A DNA stretch of 45,455 nucleotides from Streptomyces sp. YIM 98790 (GTDB taxonomy: Bacteria > Actinomycetota > Actinomycetes > Streptomycetales > Streptomycetaceae). The stretch spans positions 1 through 45,455 of the forward strand of contig NZ_WTLH01000027.1 in assembly GCF_011421595.1 (NCBI RefSeq). Reading direction: 5' to 3'. The translations under genes and the position numbers were made by a program. Below, one piece after another: positions 24,608 through 34,964 of the stretch; positions within the stretch are counted from its first letter, which is position 1, and each line of letters starts with the position of its first letter. The notes below the pieces were generated by a model. It saw only the letters and a list, made by a program, of their open reading frames with translations, did no database searches and was not told the DNA's origin.

Positions 24608-25426
24608 ATGGACCGTACCGCTTCGACACCTGGCCGCAGCCGACGTGCCCGCCGCGCACTGGTCTGGGCCGTCGCACCCGTTCTGCTGTTCGCCGGCTGC
24701 TCGTCGCCCCCCGACGACAACGCGCCCACCAAGCCCTCGCCGAGCGCCACCCCGACGCCGGAGCCCGTACGCTTCAGCAAACTTCCCAACCCCTGCCGCA
24801 CGGTGAGCGAGGACACCGCCAAGAAGGCGGTGCCGGGCACGGAGGACGCCAAGGGCGAGGAACTCAGCTCGGCGGACACCACCCGGTCCAGCGCCTGCCT
24901 GTGGACCGGGCTGAAGGAGAACAAGGACGAGCAGGAGTACCACTTCCGCTCCCTGACCGTCTCGCTCCGGCGCTTCGACTCCGAGCTCTCCCTCGGCAGC
25001 GGCGACGACCGCGCCTCGCTCTACATCAAGGACCAGGTCGCCGAGATCATGGACGACGAGGCCAACACCGGCGCCAAGCCGGCCGATCTGGAGGACGTCG
25101 GCGACGAGGCGGTCACCGTCTCCTACACCGTGAAGAAGAAGGACGGCGACGAGACCAACGAGTACCGGCAGCAGCGGGTGGTGGCCCGCACCGGCAATGT
25201 GGTGGTGACCGTCGATTACTACGGCGCGGGCATGCAGGAGACCAAGCCGCCGTCGGCGGAGTCGGTGAAGAAGTCCGCCGAGCTGGTGATCGCCGAGGCA
25301 CTGGCCTCGGTGGACGCCACGGCCGACACCCCCGCCGAGGACGCCGAGGCCGGGGACGGCACACAGGGCGGTGCGGAGGACGGAAAGGAAGAAGAGGCCG
25401 CCGAAGGGGCCGAGGAGGACGCCTGA
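24608..25426 (+). CDS. DUF3558-like lipoprotein, paralogue of the preceding gene
   Basis: 272 residues from ATG 24608 (GAAGAGCGAAGGA upstream). Lipobox LFAGC. The pattern LPNPCRTVSEDTAKKAVPG...SSACLWTG and the C-terminal VVVTVDYYGAG parallel the upstream gene, which marks tandem duplication followed by divergence: the acidic repeat is absent here and a Glu/Ala/Gly tail (EDGKEEEAAEGAEEDA) has grown instead. DUF3558 proteins are common surface lipoproteins of actinobacteria. It lies 127 nt from its paralogue and is closed by a strong terminator. Confidence 0.82.
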   Translation: MDRTASTPGRSRRARRALVWAVAPVLLFAGCSSPPDDNAPTKPSPSATPTPEPVRFSKLPNPCRTVSEDTAKKAVPGTEDAKGEELSSADTTRSSACLWTGLKENKDEQEYHFRSLTVSLRRFDSELSLGSGDDRASLYIKDQVAEIMDDEANTGAKPADLEDVGDEAVTVSYTVKKKDGDETNEYRQQRVVARTGNVVVTVDYYGAGMQETKPPSAESVKKSAELVIAEALASVDATADTPAEDAEAGDGTQGGAEDGKEEEAAEGAEEDA

Positions 25427-25469
25427 GCCCTCCGCGGGCCTCCCCCCTCCCCCGCTCCCGTCACGAACA

Positions 25470-25507
25470 GAGCCCGGTCCCCCCGCTTTTGCGGAGGAAC
25501 CGGGCTC
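25470..25507 (+). terminator. terminator hairpin after the lipoprotein pair
   Basis: A 17-bp stem (25470-25486 with 25491-25507) with two mismatches and a TTTT loop, 43 nt after the lipoprotein stop and before the DUF2637 gene. Confidence 0.75.
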
Positions 25508-25588
25508 CGGCGCGTATCCGGGCGGGGTTGTGTGCAAGGCTGGGCCCGCCAGCCAGAACACACGTCCGATACGGGAAGGAATCCGCGG

Positions 25589-27031
25589 GTGGCCTCGATC
25601 AAGCTCACACGCGCGCACCGCATGCTGGTCGGCATCGTGCTCACCGGCGCGGTGGTGATCGCCGCCATCGGCTTCGCCGGCTCCTACGCCGCCGTGCGCG
25701 ACCTGGCCGAACGCAAAGGCTTCGGGGAGTTCGCACCCTTCTTCCCGATCGGCATCGACGCCGGCATCGTCGTGCTGCTCTCCCTGGACCTGCTGCTGAC
25801 CTGGCTGCGCATCCCGTTCCCGCTGCTGCGCCAGACCGCCTGGCTGCTGACCGGCGCCACCATCGCCTTCAACGGCGCCGCCGCCTGGGGCGATCCCCTG
25901 GGCGTGGCCATGCACGCCATCATCCCGGTGCTGTTCATCATCACCGTGGAGGCCGCCCGGCACGCCATCGGCCGGATCGCCGACATCACCGCCGACAAGC
26001 ACATGGAGGGCGTGCGGCTGTGGCGCTGGTTCCTCGCGCCGATACCCACCTTCCGGCTGTGGCGCCGGATGAAGCTGTGGGAGCTGCGCTCCTACGACGA
26101 GGTCATCTCCCTGGAACGCGACCGCCTGGTCTACCGGGCCCAGCTGCGCGCCCAGTACGGCCGCGCCTGGCGCCGCCGCGCCCCCGTCGAGGCCCGCCTC
26201 CCGCTGCGCCTGGCCCACCTGGGCGTCCCGCTCGCCGACGGCCGCGAACTGGCCGGCGCCCCGGCCCCTGTCCTGCCCCGGTCCGCCGCGCTGCCCGCGC
26301 CGCCCCGGGGCCAGGACCGGCCGGTCGCCGGCCCGGCTCCGGCGGCGGCCAACGGCACGGCCCAGCAGGAACGTCACGCCGCACTGGCCGGTGCCGATGC
26401 CGTGCCCCCTCCGGCAGCCGTCCCGGAACCCCGGCCGGAGCCGCAGCCGGAGCCGCAGCGGGAACCCCGGCCGGAGCCCCGGCCGGAGCCGGAGCCGCAG
26501 GCACAGCCGGAGCCCGTCCCGGAACCGCTGTGGGGGCAGGAGCCCCTGCCCGCCGTCGCCGAGGAACCGTCACCCGCACCCGGCTCACTGCCGGAACCCC
26601 GGCCCGAGCCGCAGCAGCCGCAGCCCGGACGGCACCGCTCCCGGCGGCGGGAGCAGGTCTACGCCGAGACCTCACCGCAGCCCGCGCCCCAGGTCACCGT
26701 CCCGGTCACCGCCAACCGCTCCCGGCCGCTCACCCCGCCCGCCCCGCCCGGCCCGGCTTCGGAGCCCGAGCCCGAGCCCGAGCCGGCCGCCGCCGTGGAA
26801 CCCCGGGGCATCCCCGAGGGCATCTCCGCGGGAGACCTCTTCTACTACGCCTTCCGCCAGTTCGTGGCCGACAACGGCCAGTTCCCCAACGCCCGGCAGA
26901 TGTCCAAGACCCTCTACGACCAGCACGGCGTCAGCGACACCGACGGCAATCTGCTCGGCGAGGGCTACCTGCGCCCGTTCCTCAGCGAGTTCCGCCAGCG
27001 CTACAAGTCCGAGGTCGGATCGGCCGTCTGA
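25589..27031 (+). CDS. DUF2637-type membrane protein with Pro/Glu spacer and C-terminal winged-helix-like domain
   Basis: 480 residues from GTG 25589 (GGGAAGGA upstream). Four helices (about 12-36, 50-73, 80-99, 102-122) with FFPIGIDAGIVVLLSLDLLLTW match DUF2637, a family often encoded by Streptomyces plasmids and integrative elements near transfer genes. A Pro/Glu/Gln/Arg spacer of about 200 residues (PEPRPEPQPEPQREPRPEP) follows. The last about 65 residues (ISAGDLFYYAFRQFVADNGQ, then ARQMSKTLYDQHGV) look like a helix-turn-helix fold that could bind DNA, which would be unusual for a membrane protein. No other mobile-element gene is near. Confidence 0.8.
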   Translation: MASIKLTRAHRMLVGIVLTGAVVIAAIGFAGSYAAVRDLAERKGFGEFAPFFPIGIDAGIVVLLSLDLLLTWLRIPFPLLRQTAWLLTGATIAFNGAAAWGDPLGVAMHAIIPVLFIITVEAARHAIGRIADITADKHMEGVRLWRWFLAPIPTFRLWRRMKLWELRSYDEVISLERDRLVYRAQLRAQYGRAWRRRAPVEARLPLRLAHLGVPLADGRELAGAPAPVLPRSAALPAPPRGQDRPVAGPAPAAANGTAQQERHAALAGADAVPPPAAVPEPRPEPQPEPQREPRPEPRPEPEPQAQPEPVPEPLWGQEPLPAVAEEPSPAPGSLPEPRPEPQQPQPGRHRSRRREQVYAETSPQPAPQVTVPVTANRSRPLTPPAPPGPASEPEPEPEPAAAVEPRGIPEGISAGDLFYYAFRQFVADNGQFPNARQMSKTLYDQHGVSDTDGNLLGEGYLRPFLSEFRQRYKSEVGSAV

Positions 27032-27074
27032 CCGCCCATGCGCCCGTACCGCCGCCGTGCCCGTACCGCCGGGC

Positions 27075-27100
27075 GCCCGTGACCGTCACCGGTCACGGGC
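27075..27100. terminator. hairpin between convergent genes
   Basis: GCCCGTGACC (27075-27084) and its exact complement (27091-27100) with a 6-nt loop, between the DUF2637 gene and the convergent lysyl-tRNA synthetase gene. Confidence 0.65.
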
Positions 27101-27137
27101 ACGGGGCGGGCGCGGACACGGCGGCAGGCCGGCGGTG

Positions 27138-28868
27138 TCAGGCGCCCAGCAGGGTCCGCGTCCGGTCCGCGCCCACCGCCATCAGCAGGGTGGGCAGGCG
27201 CGGCCCCGTCTCCCGCCCGACCAGCAGCCGGTACAGCAGCGCGAAGAACTCCCGCTGAGCGGCCTTCAGCTCCGGCGTCGGCTTCGCCTCCGGGGCCAGC
27301 CCCGCCTGCCGCTTCGGCACGCCGTACACCAGATCGGTGAGCCCTTCCACCGACCAGTGCTCGTCCAGCCCCTCCAGCAGCAGCCGCAGCGCCTCCCGCT
27401 GCCGCTCGTCCAGCGAGGACAGCAGCTCCTTGTCCGGCTCCTGGAGGACCCGGGTCCGGGACTCCTCCGGAAGCTGGGTGGCCACCCAGTACGCCGCGCA
27501 GTCCAGCCGCGGCCGGGCCTCGTCCAGCGAGTCCAGGGGCTGCTCCGGGTCCAGCTCGCGCAGAATCCGCAGGGTCTGCTGCTCGTCCCCGGTGGTGATG
27601 TCCAGCACCGAGGCCAGCGTCCGGTACGGCAGCGGGCGCGGCGTGGCGGGCAGCTCACCGGCGGCGGTGGACACGGCGCGCCGCCAGGCCGCCAGATCGC
27701 CGGGCAGCGCCCGCCCGTCCCCGACCTTCTTCCGCAGCGCGTCCCATTCGTCGTACAGCCGGTGGATCTCCTGGTCGAAGGCGACCTTGAAGCTCTGGTT
27801 GGGCTTGCGGCGGGCGTACAGCCAGCGCAGCAGCGCGGGCTCCATGATCCGGAGCGCTTCCGCCGGGGTCGGCACCCCGCCCCGCGAGCTGGACATCTTG
27901 GCCATGCCGGTGATGCCGACGAAGGCGTACATCGGTCCGATGGGCGGCTGCGCGCCGAACACCTCGCGCACCAGCTGCCCGCCGACCACGAAGGACGAGC
28001 CCGGCGACTGGTGGTCCACCCCGGACGGCTCGAACACCACGCCCTCGTAGGCCCAGCGCATCGGCCAGTCGACCTTCCACACCAGCTTGCCGTGGTCGAA
28101 CTCGCTCAGCCGCACCGTCTCCGCGTGCCCGCAGGAGCCGCAGGTGTAGGAGAGCTCGGTGGTGGTGTCGTCGTAGCGGGTGATGGAGGTGGTGTCGCGC
28201 CCGCAGGCCGTGCAGTACGGCCGGTACGGGAAGTACCCCGCGCCGGAGCCGCTGCCGTCGTCCTCGCCGGCCGCGCCGGAGCCCTCCACGGCCGCCAGCT
28301 CGGCGTCCTCCATGGGCCTGCCCTGCGCCTTGGCCGTGCGCGGCTTGGCCTTGGTGCGGTACTGGTCGAGCACGGTGTCGATGCGCAGCCGCTCGCGCAT
28401 GGCGAACAGGATCTGCTCCCGGTAGGCGCCCGAGGTGTACATCTCGGTCTGGCTGATGCCCCGGTACTCCACCCGCAGCTCCGCCAGCGACTCCTCCATC
28501 TGGCGGCGGAAGTGCTCGGCCCAGCTCGCGTACGGGGAGCCGGGGGGCGGCGGCACCGAGGTGAGCGGCTTGCCGATGTGCTCGGCCCAGGAATCGTCCA
28601 CGCCCGGGATACCGGCCGGTACCTTGCGGAACCGGTCGTAGTCGTCCCAGGAGATGATGTGCTCCACGGGCACCCCGCGCCGCCGGATCTCGTCGGCGAC
28701 CAGGTGCGGGGTCATCACCTCGCGCAGATTGCCCAGGTGGATCGGCCCGGAGGGGCTCAGGCCCGAGGCGCAGACCACGGGTTTGCCCGGCGCGCGGCGC
28801 TCCGCCTCGGCGATGACCTCGTCCGCGAAACGGGAGACCCAGTCGGTCTCGGGTGTGGTCTGAGCCAC
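27138..28868 (-). CDS. lysK: lysyl-tRNA synthetase, class I
   Basis: 576 residues from GTG 28868 (AAAAGGAAG upstream). Class I synthetase motifs are clear: the HIGH-type sequence PIHLGNLRE (about 42-50) and the KMSKS-type sequence MAKMSSSRGG. Two CxxC pairs (CTACGRD and CGSCGHAE) suggest a zinc-binding insertion. This is the archaeal-like class I enzyme, unrelated to the class II LysRS of most bacteria. It charges tRNA-Lys in the cytoplasm. A short Gly/Asp/Ser linker sits before the zinc region. It is divergent from argS with a shared 234-nt control region. Confidence 0.93.
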   Translation of the reverse strand: MAQTTPETDWVSRFADEVIAEAERRAPGKPVVCASGLSPSGPIHLGNLREVMTPHLVADEIRRRGVPVEHIISWDDYDRFRKVPAGIPGVDDSWAEHIGKPLTSVPPPPGSPYASWAEHFRRQMEESLAELRVEYRGISQTEMYTSGAYREQILFAMRERLRIDTVLDQYRTKAKPRTAKAQGRPMEDAELAAVEGSGAAGEDDGSGSGAGYFPYRPYCTACGRDTTSITRYDDTTTELSYTCGSCGHAETVRLSEFDHGKLVWKVDWPMRWAYEGVVFEPSGVDHQSPGSSFVVGGQLVREVFGAQPPIGPMYAFVGITGMAKMSSSRGGVPTPAEALRIMEPALLRWLYARRKPNQSFKVAFDQEIHRLYDEWDALRKKVGDGRALPGDLAAWRRAVSTAAGELPATPRPLPYRTLASVLDITTGDEQQTLRILRELDPEQPLDSLDEARPRLDCAAYWVATQLPEESRTRVLQEPDKELLSSLDERQREALRLLLEGLDEHWSVEGLTDLVYGVPKRQAGLAPEAKPTPELKAAQREFFALLYRLLVGRETGPRLPTLLMAVGADRTRTLLGA

Positions 28869-29102
28869 TTCGGCTACTTCCTTTTCCTGTATCCCGTGCT
28901 CTGACGTCCGAACGGCCGCCGCCGGCCGCGGGGCGCGGCGGCCACCCCATTGTTCCACCCGCCCGGGACGGGCGGAAAACGGTGGCGTCCGCGGCCGTGG
29001 AATACTTGAGTGCTCTTACGGCAGTGCGCTCGGCGGGCCGTTCCCCCACGGCCGGCCCGGAGGCCGCCGCGACCATCACCCCAGACGGAACGGCACACAT
29101 CC

Positions 29103-30890
<1,788 letters not shown>

Positions 30891-31064
30891 CCGACTCCAC
30901 CGCCGCAGACCCCCTTGCCGGATTCCTGTGGCTGAGCAAATCTTTTCCCAGGGGCGGCCCGTCCACCCCCCACCGGTGTCCCGGACGCACCCCGGGCTTC
31001 TCCCGCGTCCCGGACGCGCGCCGGGACGGGCCGCCCCGACACCCGCGGCCCGCAGCCCCCGGCC

Positions 31065-31086
31065 GCAGCCCCCGGCCGGGGGCTGC
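31065..31086. terminator. perfect 22-bp palindrome, probable bidirectional terminator
   Basis: GCAGCCCCCGG adjoins its exact reverse complement, 3 nt from the stop codon of the SDR gene and 175 nt after argS. A partial second copy of the left arm sits just before it (31052-31064). The rest of the gap 30891-31064 shows nothing clear. Confidence 0.6.
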
Positions 31087-31089
31087 CGC

Positions 31090-31839
31090 TCAGCGCCGGC
31101 GATGCACCTTGGTGTTGGACGCCTGGGCGCGGGGACGCACCACCAGCAGGTCCACATTGACGTGCGGCGGCCGGGTGACCGTCCAGGCGATGGTGTCGGC
31201 GATGTCCTCCGCGGTGAGCGGCTCGTCCACCCCCTCGTAGACCTTCTCCGCCCGTTCCCGGTCGCCGCCGAAGCGGACCAGCGAGAACTCCTCGGTCTTC
31301 ACCATGCCGGGGGCGATCTCGATCACCCGGACCGGCTCGCCCACCAGCTCCAGGCGGAGCGTCTCGGCGAGCACGTGGGCCCCGTGCTTGGCGGCCACGT
31401 AGCCCGCACCGCCCTCGTAGGTGGCGTGTCCCGCGGTGGAGGTCACCACCACCACGGTGCCCTCGCCCGAGGCGCGCAGCGCGGGCAGCAGCACCTGCGT
31501 CATGTGCAGCACGCCCACCACGTTGACCTCGTACATGGCCCGCCAGTCGGCCGGGTCCCCGGTGGCCACCGGGTCCAGGCCCAGGGCGCCGCCGGCGTTG
31601 TTGACCAGCACCTCGCAGCCGCCCAGCCACGCGCCGAACGCCTCCACCTCCTCCCGGCTGGTCACGTCCAGCGGGCGGGCGACGGCCCGATGGCCCTGCC
31701 CGGCCAGCTCCGCCGCGAGCGCCTCGATCCGCTCGGCCCGCCGGGCGGTCAGCACCACCCGGTAGCCCGCTTCGGCCAGCCGCCGCGCGGTCGCCGCGCC
31801 GATCCCGCTGCTCGCCCCGGTCACCACCGCCGTACGCAT
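31090..31839 (-). CDS. short-chain dehydrogenase/reductase (SDR)
   Basis: 249 residues from ATG 31839 (GAGAGGCGG upstream). Classical SDR: the cofactor motif TGASSGIGAATARRLAEAG, then ARRAERI, whose arginines suggest NADPH, the NNAGG motif and the catalytic Tyr-Lys in GYVAAKHGAH, with Ser in VTSTAGHATYEG. It is most like the YdfG/serine-dehydrogenase-type group. The substrate is unknown. It lies downstream of hemB on the same strand (145 nt) but looks like a separate gene. Confidence 0.88.
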   Translation of the reverse strand: MRTAVVTGASSGIGAATARRLAEAGYRVVLTARRAERIEALAAELAGQGHRAVARPLDVTSREEVEAFGAWLGGCEVLVNNAGGALGLDPVATGDPADWRAMYEVNVVGVLHMTQVLLPALRASGEGTVVVVTSTAGHATYEGGAGYVAAKHGAHVLAETLRLELVGEPVRVIEIAPGMVKTEEFSLVRFGGDRERAEKVYEGVDEPLTAEDIADTIAWTVTRPPHVNVDLLVVRPRAQASNTKVHRRR

Positions 31840-31984
31840 CCGTACCGCCGCCTCTCGCGCTCTGCCGGCCCCTGCCGGCCCCTGCTGCCGCCGGTCCCGT
31901 GCGCTCCACTTGATCACAGCCGCTCCGCCCGGCACCGCCGGGGTCCCCCGGCCGCCCCGCCGCCCCGCGACCGCCGCGCGCGGC

Positions 31985-32980
31985 TCAGCCGCGCGCGGCG
32001 CGGCGGGCGGCCTCGACCGCCCAGTAGGTCAGGACGACGTCCGCACCGGCCCGCTTGAAGGCGAGCAGCGACTCGTCGATGGCGCGCTCCCGTTCGATCC
32101 AGCCCTTCTCGGCCGCGGCCTCGATCATCGCGTATTCGCCGGACACCTGGTACGCGGCCACCGGCACGGCCACCTGGCCGGCGACCGTGCGCAGCACGTC
32201 CAGATACGGCAGGCCGGGCTTGACCATCACCATGTCCGCGCCCTCGGCCAGGTCCAGCGCCAGTTCGCGCAGCGCCTCCTTGGCGTTCGCCGGATCCTGC
32301 TGGTACGTCTTGCGGTCGCCCGTCAGACCGGACTCCACCGCGTCCCGGAAGGGGCCGTAGAACGCGGAGGTGTACTTGGCGGTGTAGGCCAGCAGCGAGA
32401 CGTCCTGGTGACCGGCCGCGTCCAGCGCCCGCCGGACGTGGCCGACCTGGCCGTCCATCATCCCGCTGGGGCCCAGCACCCGGGCACCGGCCTCGGCCTG
32501 CACCAGCGCCATCTCGGCATAGCGCTCCAGGGTGGCGTCGTTGTCCACCCGGCCGCGCGCGTCCAGCACCCCGCAGTGGCCGTGGTCGGTGGACTCGTCC
32601 AGGCACAGGTCGGACATGATCACCAGGGCGTCGCCCACCTCGGCGCGGACGTCCCGGATGGCCACCTGGAGGATGCCCTCCGGGTCGGTGCCGGCGGAGC
32701 CGGCGGCATCCTTGGTCTGCGGCACGCCGAACAGCATGATGCCGCTGACCCCGGCCTCCACGGCCTCCACGGCCGCCTTGCGCAGCGAGTCCCGGGTGTG
32801 CTGCACCACTCCCGGCATGGAGGCCAGCGGCACCGGCTCGGCCGCTCCCTCCCGGATGAACGCGGGCAGCACCAGATCGGCCGGGTGCACCCGGTGCTCG
32901 GCCACCATCCGCCGCAGCGCGGCCGTGGCCCGCAACCGCCTCGGACGCGTCCCCGGAAACTGCCCGTACCCACTGCTCAC
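31985..32980 (-). CDS. hemB: porphobilinogen synthase (delta-aminolaevulinic acid dehydratase)
   Basis: 331 residues from GTG 32980, behind an ideal GAGGAG. It joins two 5-aminolaevulinate molecules to porphobilinogen. The two Schiff-base lysines are Lys202 (AYTAKYTSAFYGP) and Lys254 (VMVKPGLPYLD). The metal loop reads DLCLDESTDHGHCG: Cys126 and Cys136 are kept but the middle Cys of the zinc-type site is Asp128, a mixed form. It lies 196 nt after hemD; a TAGCAT at 33018-33013 (minus strand) may be the -10 of its own promoter. Confidence 0.95.
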   Translation of the reverse strand: MSSGYGQFPGTRPRRLRATAALRRMVAEHRVHPADLVLPAFIREGAAEPVPLASMPGVVQHTRDSLRKAAVEAVEAGVSGIMLFGVPQTKDAAGSAGTDPEGILQVAIRDVRAEVGDALVIMSDLCLDESTDHGHCGVLDARGRVDNDATLERYAEMALVQAEAGARVLGPSGMMDGQVGHVRRALDAAGHQDVSLLAYTAKYTSAFYGPFRDAVESGLTGDRKTYQQDPANAKEALRELALDLAEGADMVMVKPGLPYLDVLRTVAGQVAVPVAAYQVSGEYAMIEAAAEKGWIERERAIDESLLAFKRAGADVVLTYWAVEAARRAARG

Positions 32981-33110
32981 AGCGCTTCTCCTCACCCGGC
33001 CGACACCCGCCGATGCTACTCGCGTCCCGGTGCGGACCCATGGCCCCATGGACCACAAGCCCTCATGGCCCCAGCGCCATGCGGCGAGGCACCGCAAGCG
33101 GGCCCGGCAG

Positions 33111-33172
33111 CCGCCCGCCCGCTCGCCCCGCCGCCCCGGCGGTGCCGGGCCGGAACGGGGCCGGGCGGGCGG
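33111..33172 (-). terminator. large hairpin after the rex-hemACD operon
   Basis: CCGCCCGCCCG (33111-33121) and CGGGCGGGCGG (33162-33172) are exact complements; the loop contains further GC-rich pairing. It ends 4 nt from the hemD stop codon. Confidence 0.45.
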
Positions 33173-33176
33173 GGAC

Positions 33177-34964
33177 CTACTTCGCCCGGGAGCGGCGCCG
33201 CTGGGGCCGCTTCTCGCTGGGCCGCTTGAGCACCTCGCCCGCGGCCAGCGCGGCGGCGCGCCGCTTCGCGCCGAACTCGGCCAGCGCCTCGGCCAGCCGC
33301 TGCGCCGACGGCTCCGGCGCCATCACGTCCACCCGCAGACCGTGCTCCTCCGCGGTCTTCGCCGTGGCCGGGCCGATGCAGGCGATCACCGTCACATGGT
33401 GCGGCTTGCCCGCGATGCCCACCAGGTTCCGCACCGTGGAGGAGGAGGTGAACAGCACCGCGTCGAAACCGCCGCCCTTGATCGCCTCCCGGGTCGGGGC
33501 GGGCGGCGGCGAGGCGCGCACCGTGCGGTACGCGGTCACGTCGTCCACCTCCCAGCCCAGCTCCACCAGGCCCGCCACCAGCGTCTCGGTGGCGATGTCG
33601 GCGCGCGGCAGCAGCACCCGGTCGATCGGGTCGAAGACCGGGTCGTACGGCGGCCAGTCCTCCAGCAGGCCGGCGGCCGACTGCTCGCCGCTCGGCACCA
33701 GGTCCGGCCGCACCCCGAAATCGATCAGTGCCCGCGCGGTCTGCTCACCGACCGCCGCGACCTTGATCCCGGCGAACGCCCTGGCGTCCAGCCCGTACTC
33801 CTCGAACTTCTCCCGCACCGCCTTGACCGCGTTCACCGAGGTGAAGGCGATCCACTCGTAGCGGCCGGTGACCAGGCCCTTGACCGCCCGGTCCATCTGC
33901 TGCGGGGTGCGCGGCGGCTCCACCGCGATGGTCGGCACCTCGCTCGGCACCGCGCCGTAGCTGCGCAGCTGCTCGCTCAGCGCGCCCGCCTGCTCCTTGG
34001 TGCGCGGCACCAGCACCCGCCAGCCGAACAGCGGCTTGGACTCGAACCAGGCCAGCGACTCCCGCTGGGCCGCGGCCCGCTCCCCGACCACCGCTATGAC
34101 GGAACGTTCTCCCTCCGGGGAGGGCAGCACCTTGGCGGTCTTCAGCGCCCGCTCCACCGTGCCCAGCGTGGCGGTCCAGGTGCGCTGCCGCGTGGTGGTG
34201 CCGCCCACCGTCACCGACACCGGGGTGTCCGGCTTGCGCCCGGCGGAGATCAGCCGGGTGGCCATGGCACCCACCCCGCCCAGCGTGGTGGACAGCACCG
34301 CCGTGACGTCGCTGCCGCCGATCTCGGCCCAGCAGCGGTCGTCCGCGGTGCGGGCGTCCGCGATCCGCACGTCCGCGCGGTCGTCGGCGCGCAGCGGCAC
34401 CCCGGCGTACGCGGCCACGCCGACCGCCTCGGCGATGCCCGGCACCACCTCGAAGGTGATGCCCTCGGCCGAGCAGGCCAGCATCTCGGCGGTGGTGTCC
34501 GCGTCCAGCACCGGGTCGCCGGCCACTGCACGGACCACCCGCTTGCCGCCCCGCGCGGCCCGCATGACAAGATCTGCAGCATCGCCGACCCGCTCCGCGA
34601 CGGCCGACGGTGACATGTCGTCATGCCCGGGATCATGTCCGCCGCCGGTACCGGCCGGAGGGGCGGACTCCCCGTCGGCGTCCCCGGTGTGCCCGGTGCC
34701 GTCGGAGTCCGGCGCGGGCCGGAGCGGTACGTCCGCCCCCGGCCTGACGTGGGCGGCGACCACCTCGTACACCCCGGGATCGGCGATCAGGACGTCTGCC
34801 TGCGTCAGCGCCTCCACGGCGCGAAGCGTCAGCAGACCCGGATCACCAGGTCCGGCCCCGAGGAAGGTGACGTGCCCGTGGGAAAGGGCGGCCGGGTGTG
34901 CCGCCTGCGCGAGACGGCTGACCGGCTGCGCGGGCTGTGCGGGCTGTGCGGTGGTGGGGCTCAA
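33177..34964 (-). CDS. hemD: uroporphyrinogen-III synthase fused to a (degenerate) uroporphyrinogen methyltransferase
   Basis: 595 residues from TTG 34964, which overlaps the hemC stop (TTGA). Residues about 30-290 are a SAM methyltransferase fold (GAGPGDPGLLTLRAVEAL, CobA/SUMT family); residues about 310-570 are HemD (GWRVLVPRTKEQAGALS, WIAFTSVNAVKAV, FTSSSTVRNL), which closes hydroxymethylbilane to uroporphyrinogen III. In the methyltransferase half the usual GGDPFVFGRG active-site loop is replaced by VAGDPVLDADT, and an insertion of about 45 Gly/Asp/Pro residues is present, so this activity is doubtful. A basic tail ends the protein. Fourth gene of the rex operon. Confidence 0.92.
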   Translation of the reverse strand: MSPTTAQPAQPAQPVSRLAQAAHPAALSHGHVTFLGAGPGDPGLLTLRAVEALTQADVLIADPGVYEVVAAHVRPGADVPLRPAPDSDGTGHTGDADGESAPPAGTGGGHDPGHDDMSPSAVAERVGDAADLVMRAARGGKRVVRAVAGDPVLDADTTAEMLACSAEGITFEVVPGIAEAVGVAAYAGVPLRADDRADVRIADARTADDRCWAEIGGSDVTAVLSTTLGGVGAMATRLISAGRKPDTPVSVTVGGTTTRQRTWTATLGTVERALKTAKVLPSPEGERSVIAVVGERAAAQRESLAWFESKPLFGWRVLVPRTKEQAGALSEQLRSYGAVPSEVPTIAVEPPRTPQQMDRAVKGLVTGRYEWIAFTSVNAVKAVREKFEEYGLDARAFAGIKVAAVGEQTARALIDFGVRPDLVPSGEQSAAGLLEDWPPYDPVFDPIDRVLLPRADIATETLVAGLVELGWEVDDVTAYRTVRASPPPAPTREAIKGGGFDAVLFTSSSTVRNLVGIAGKPHHVTVIACIGPATAKTAEEHGLRVDVMAPEPSAQRLAEALAEFGAKRRAAALAAGEVLKRPSEKRPQRRRSRAK

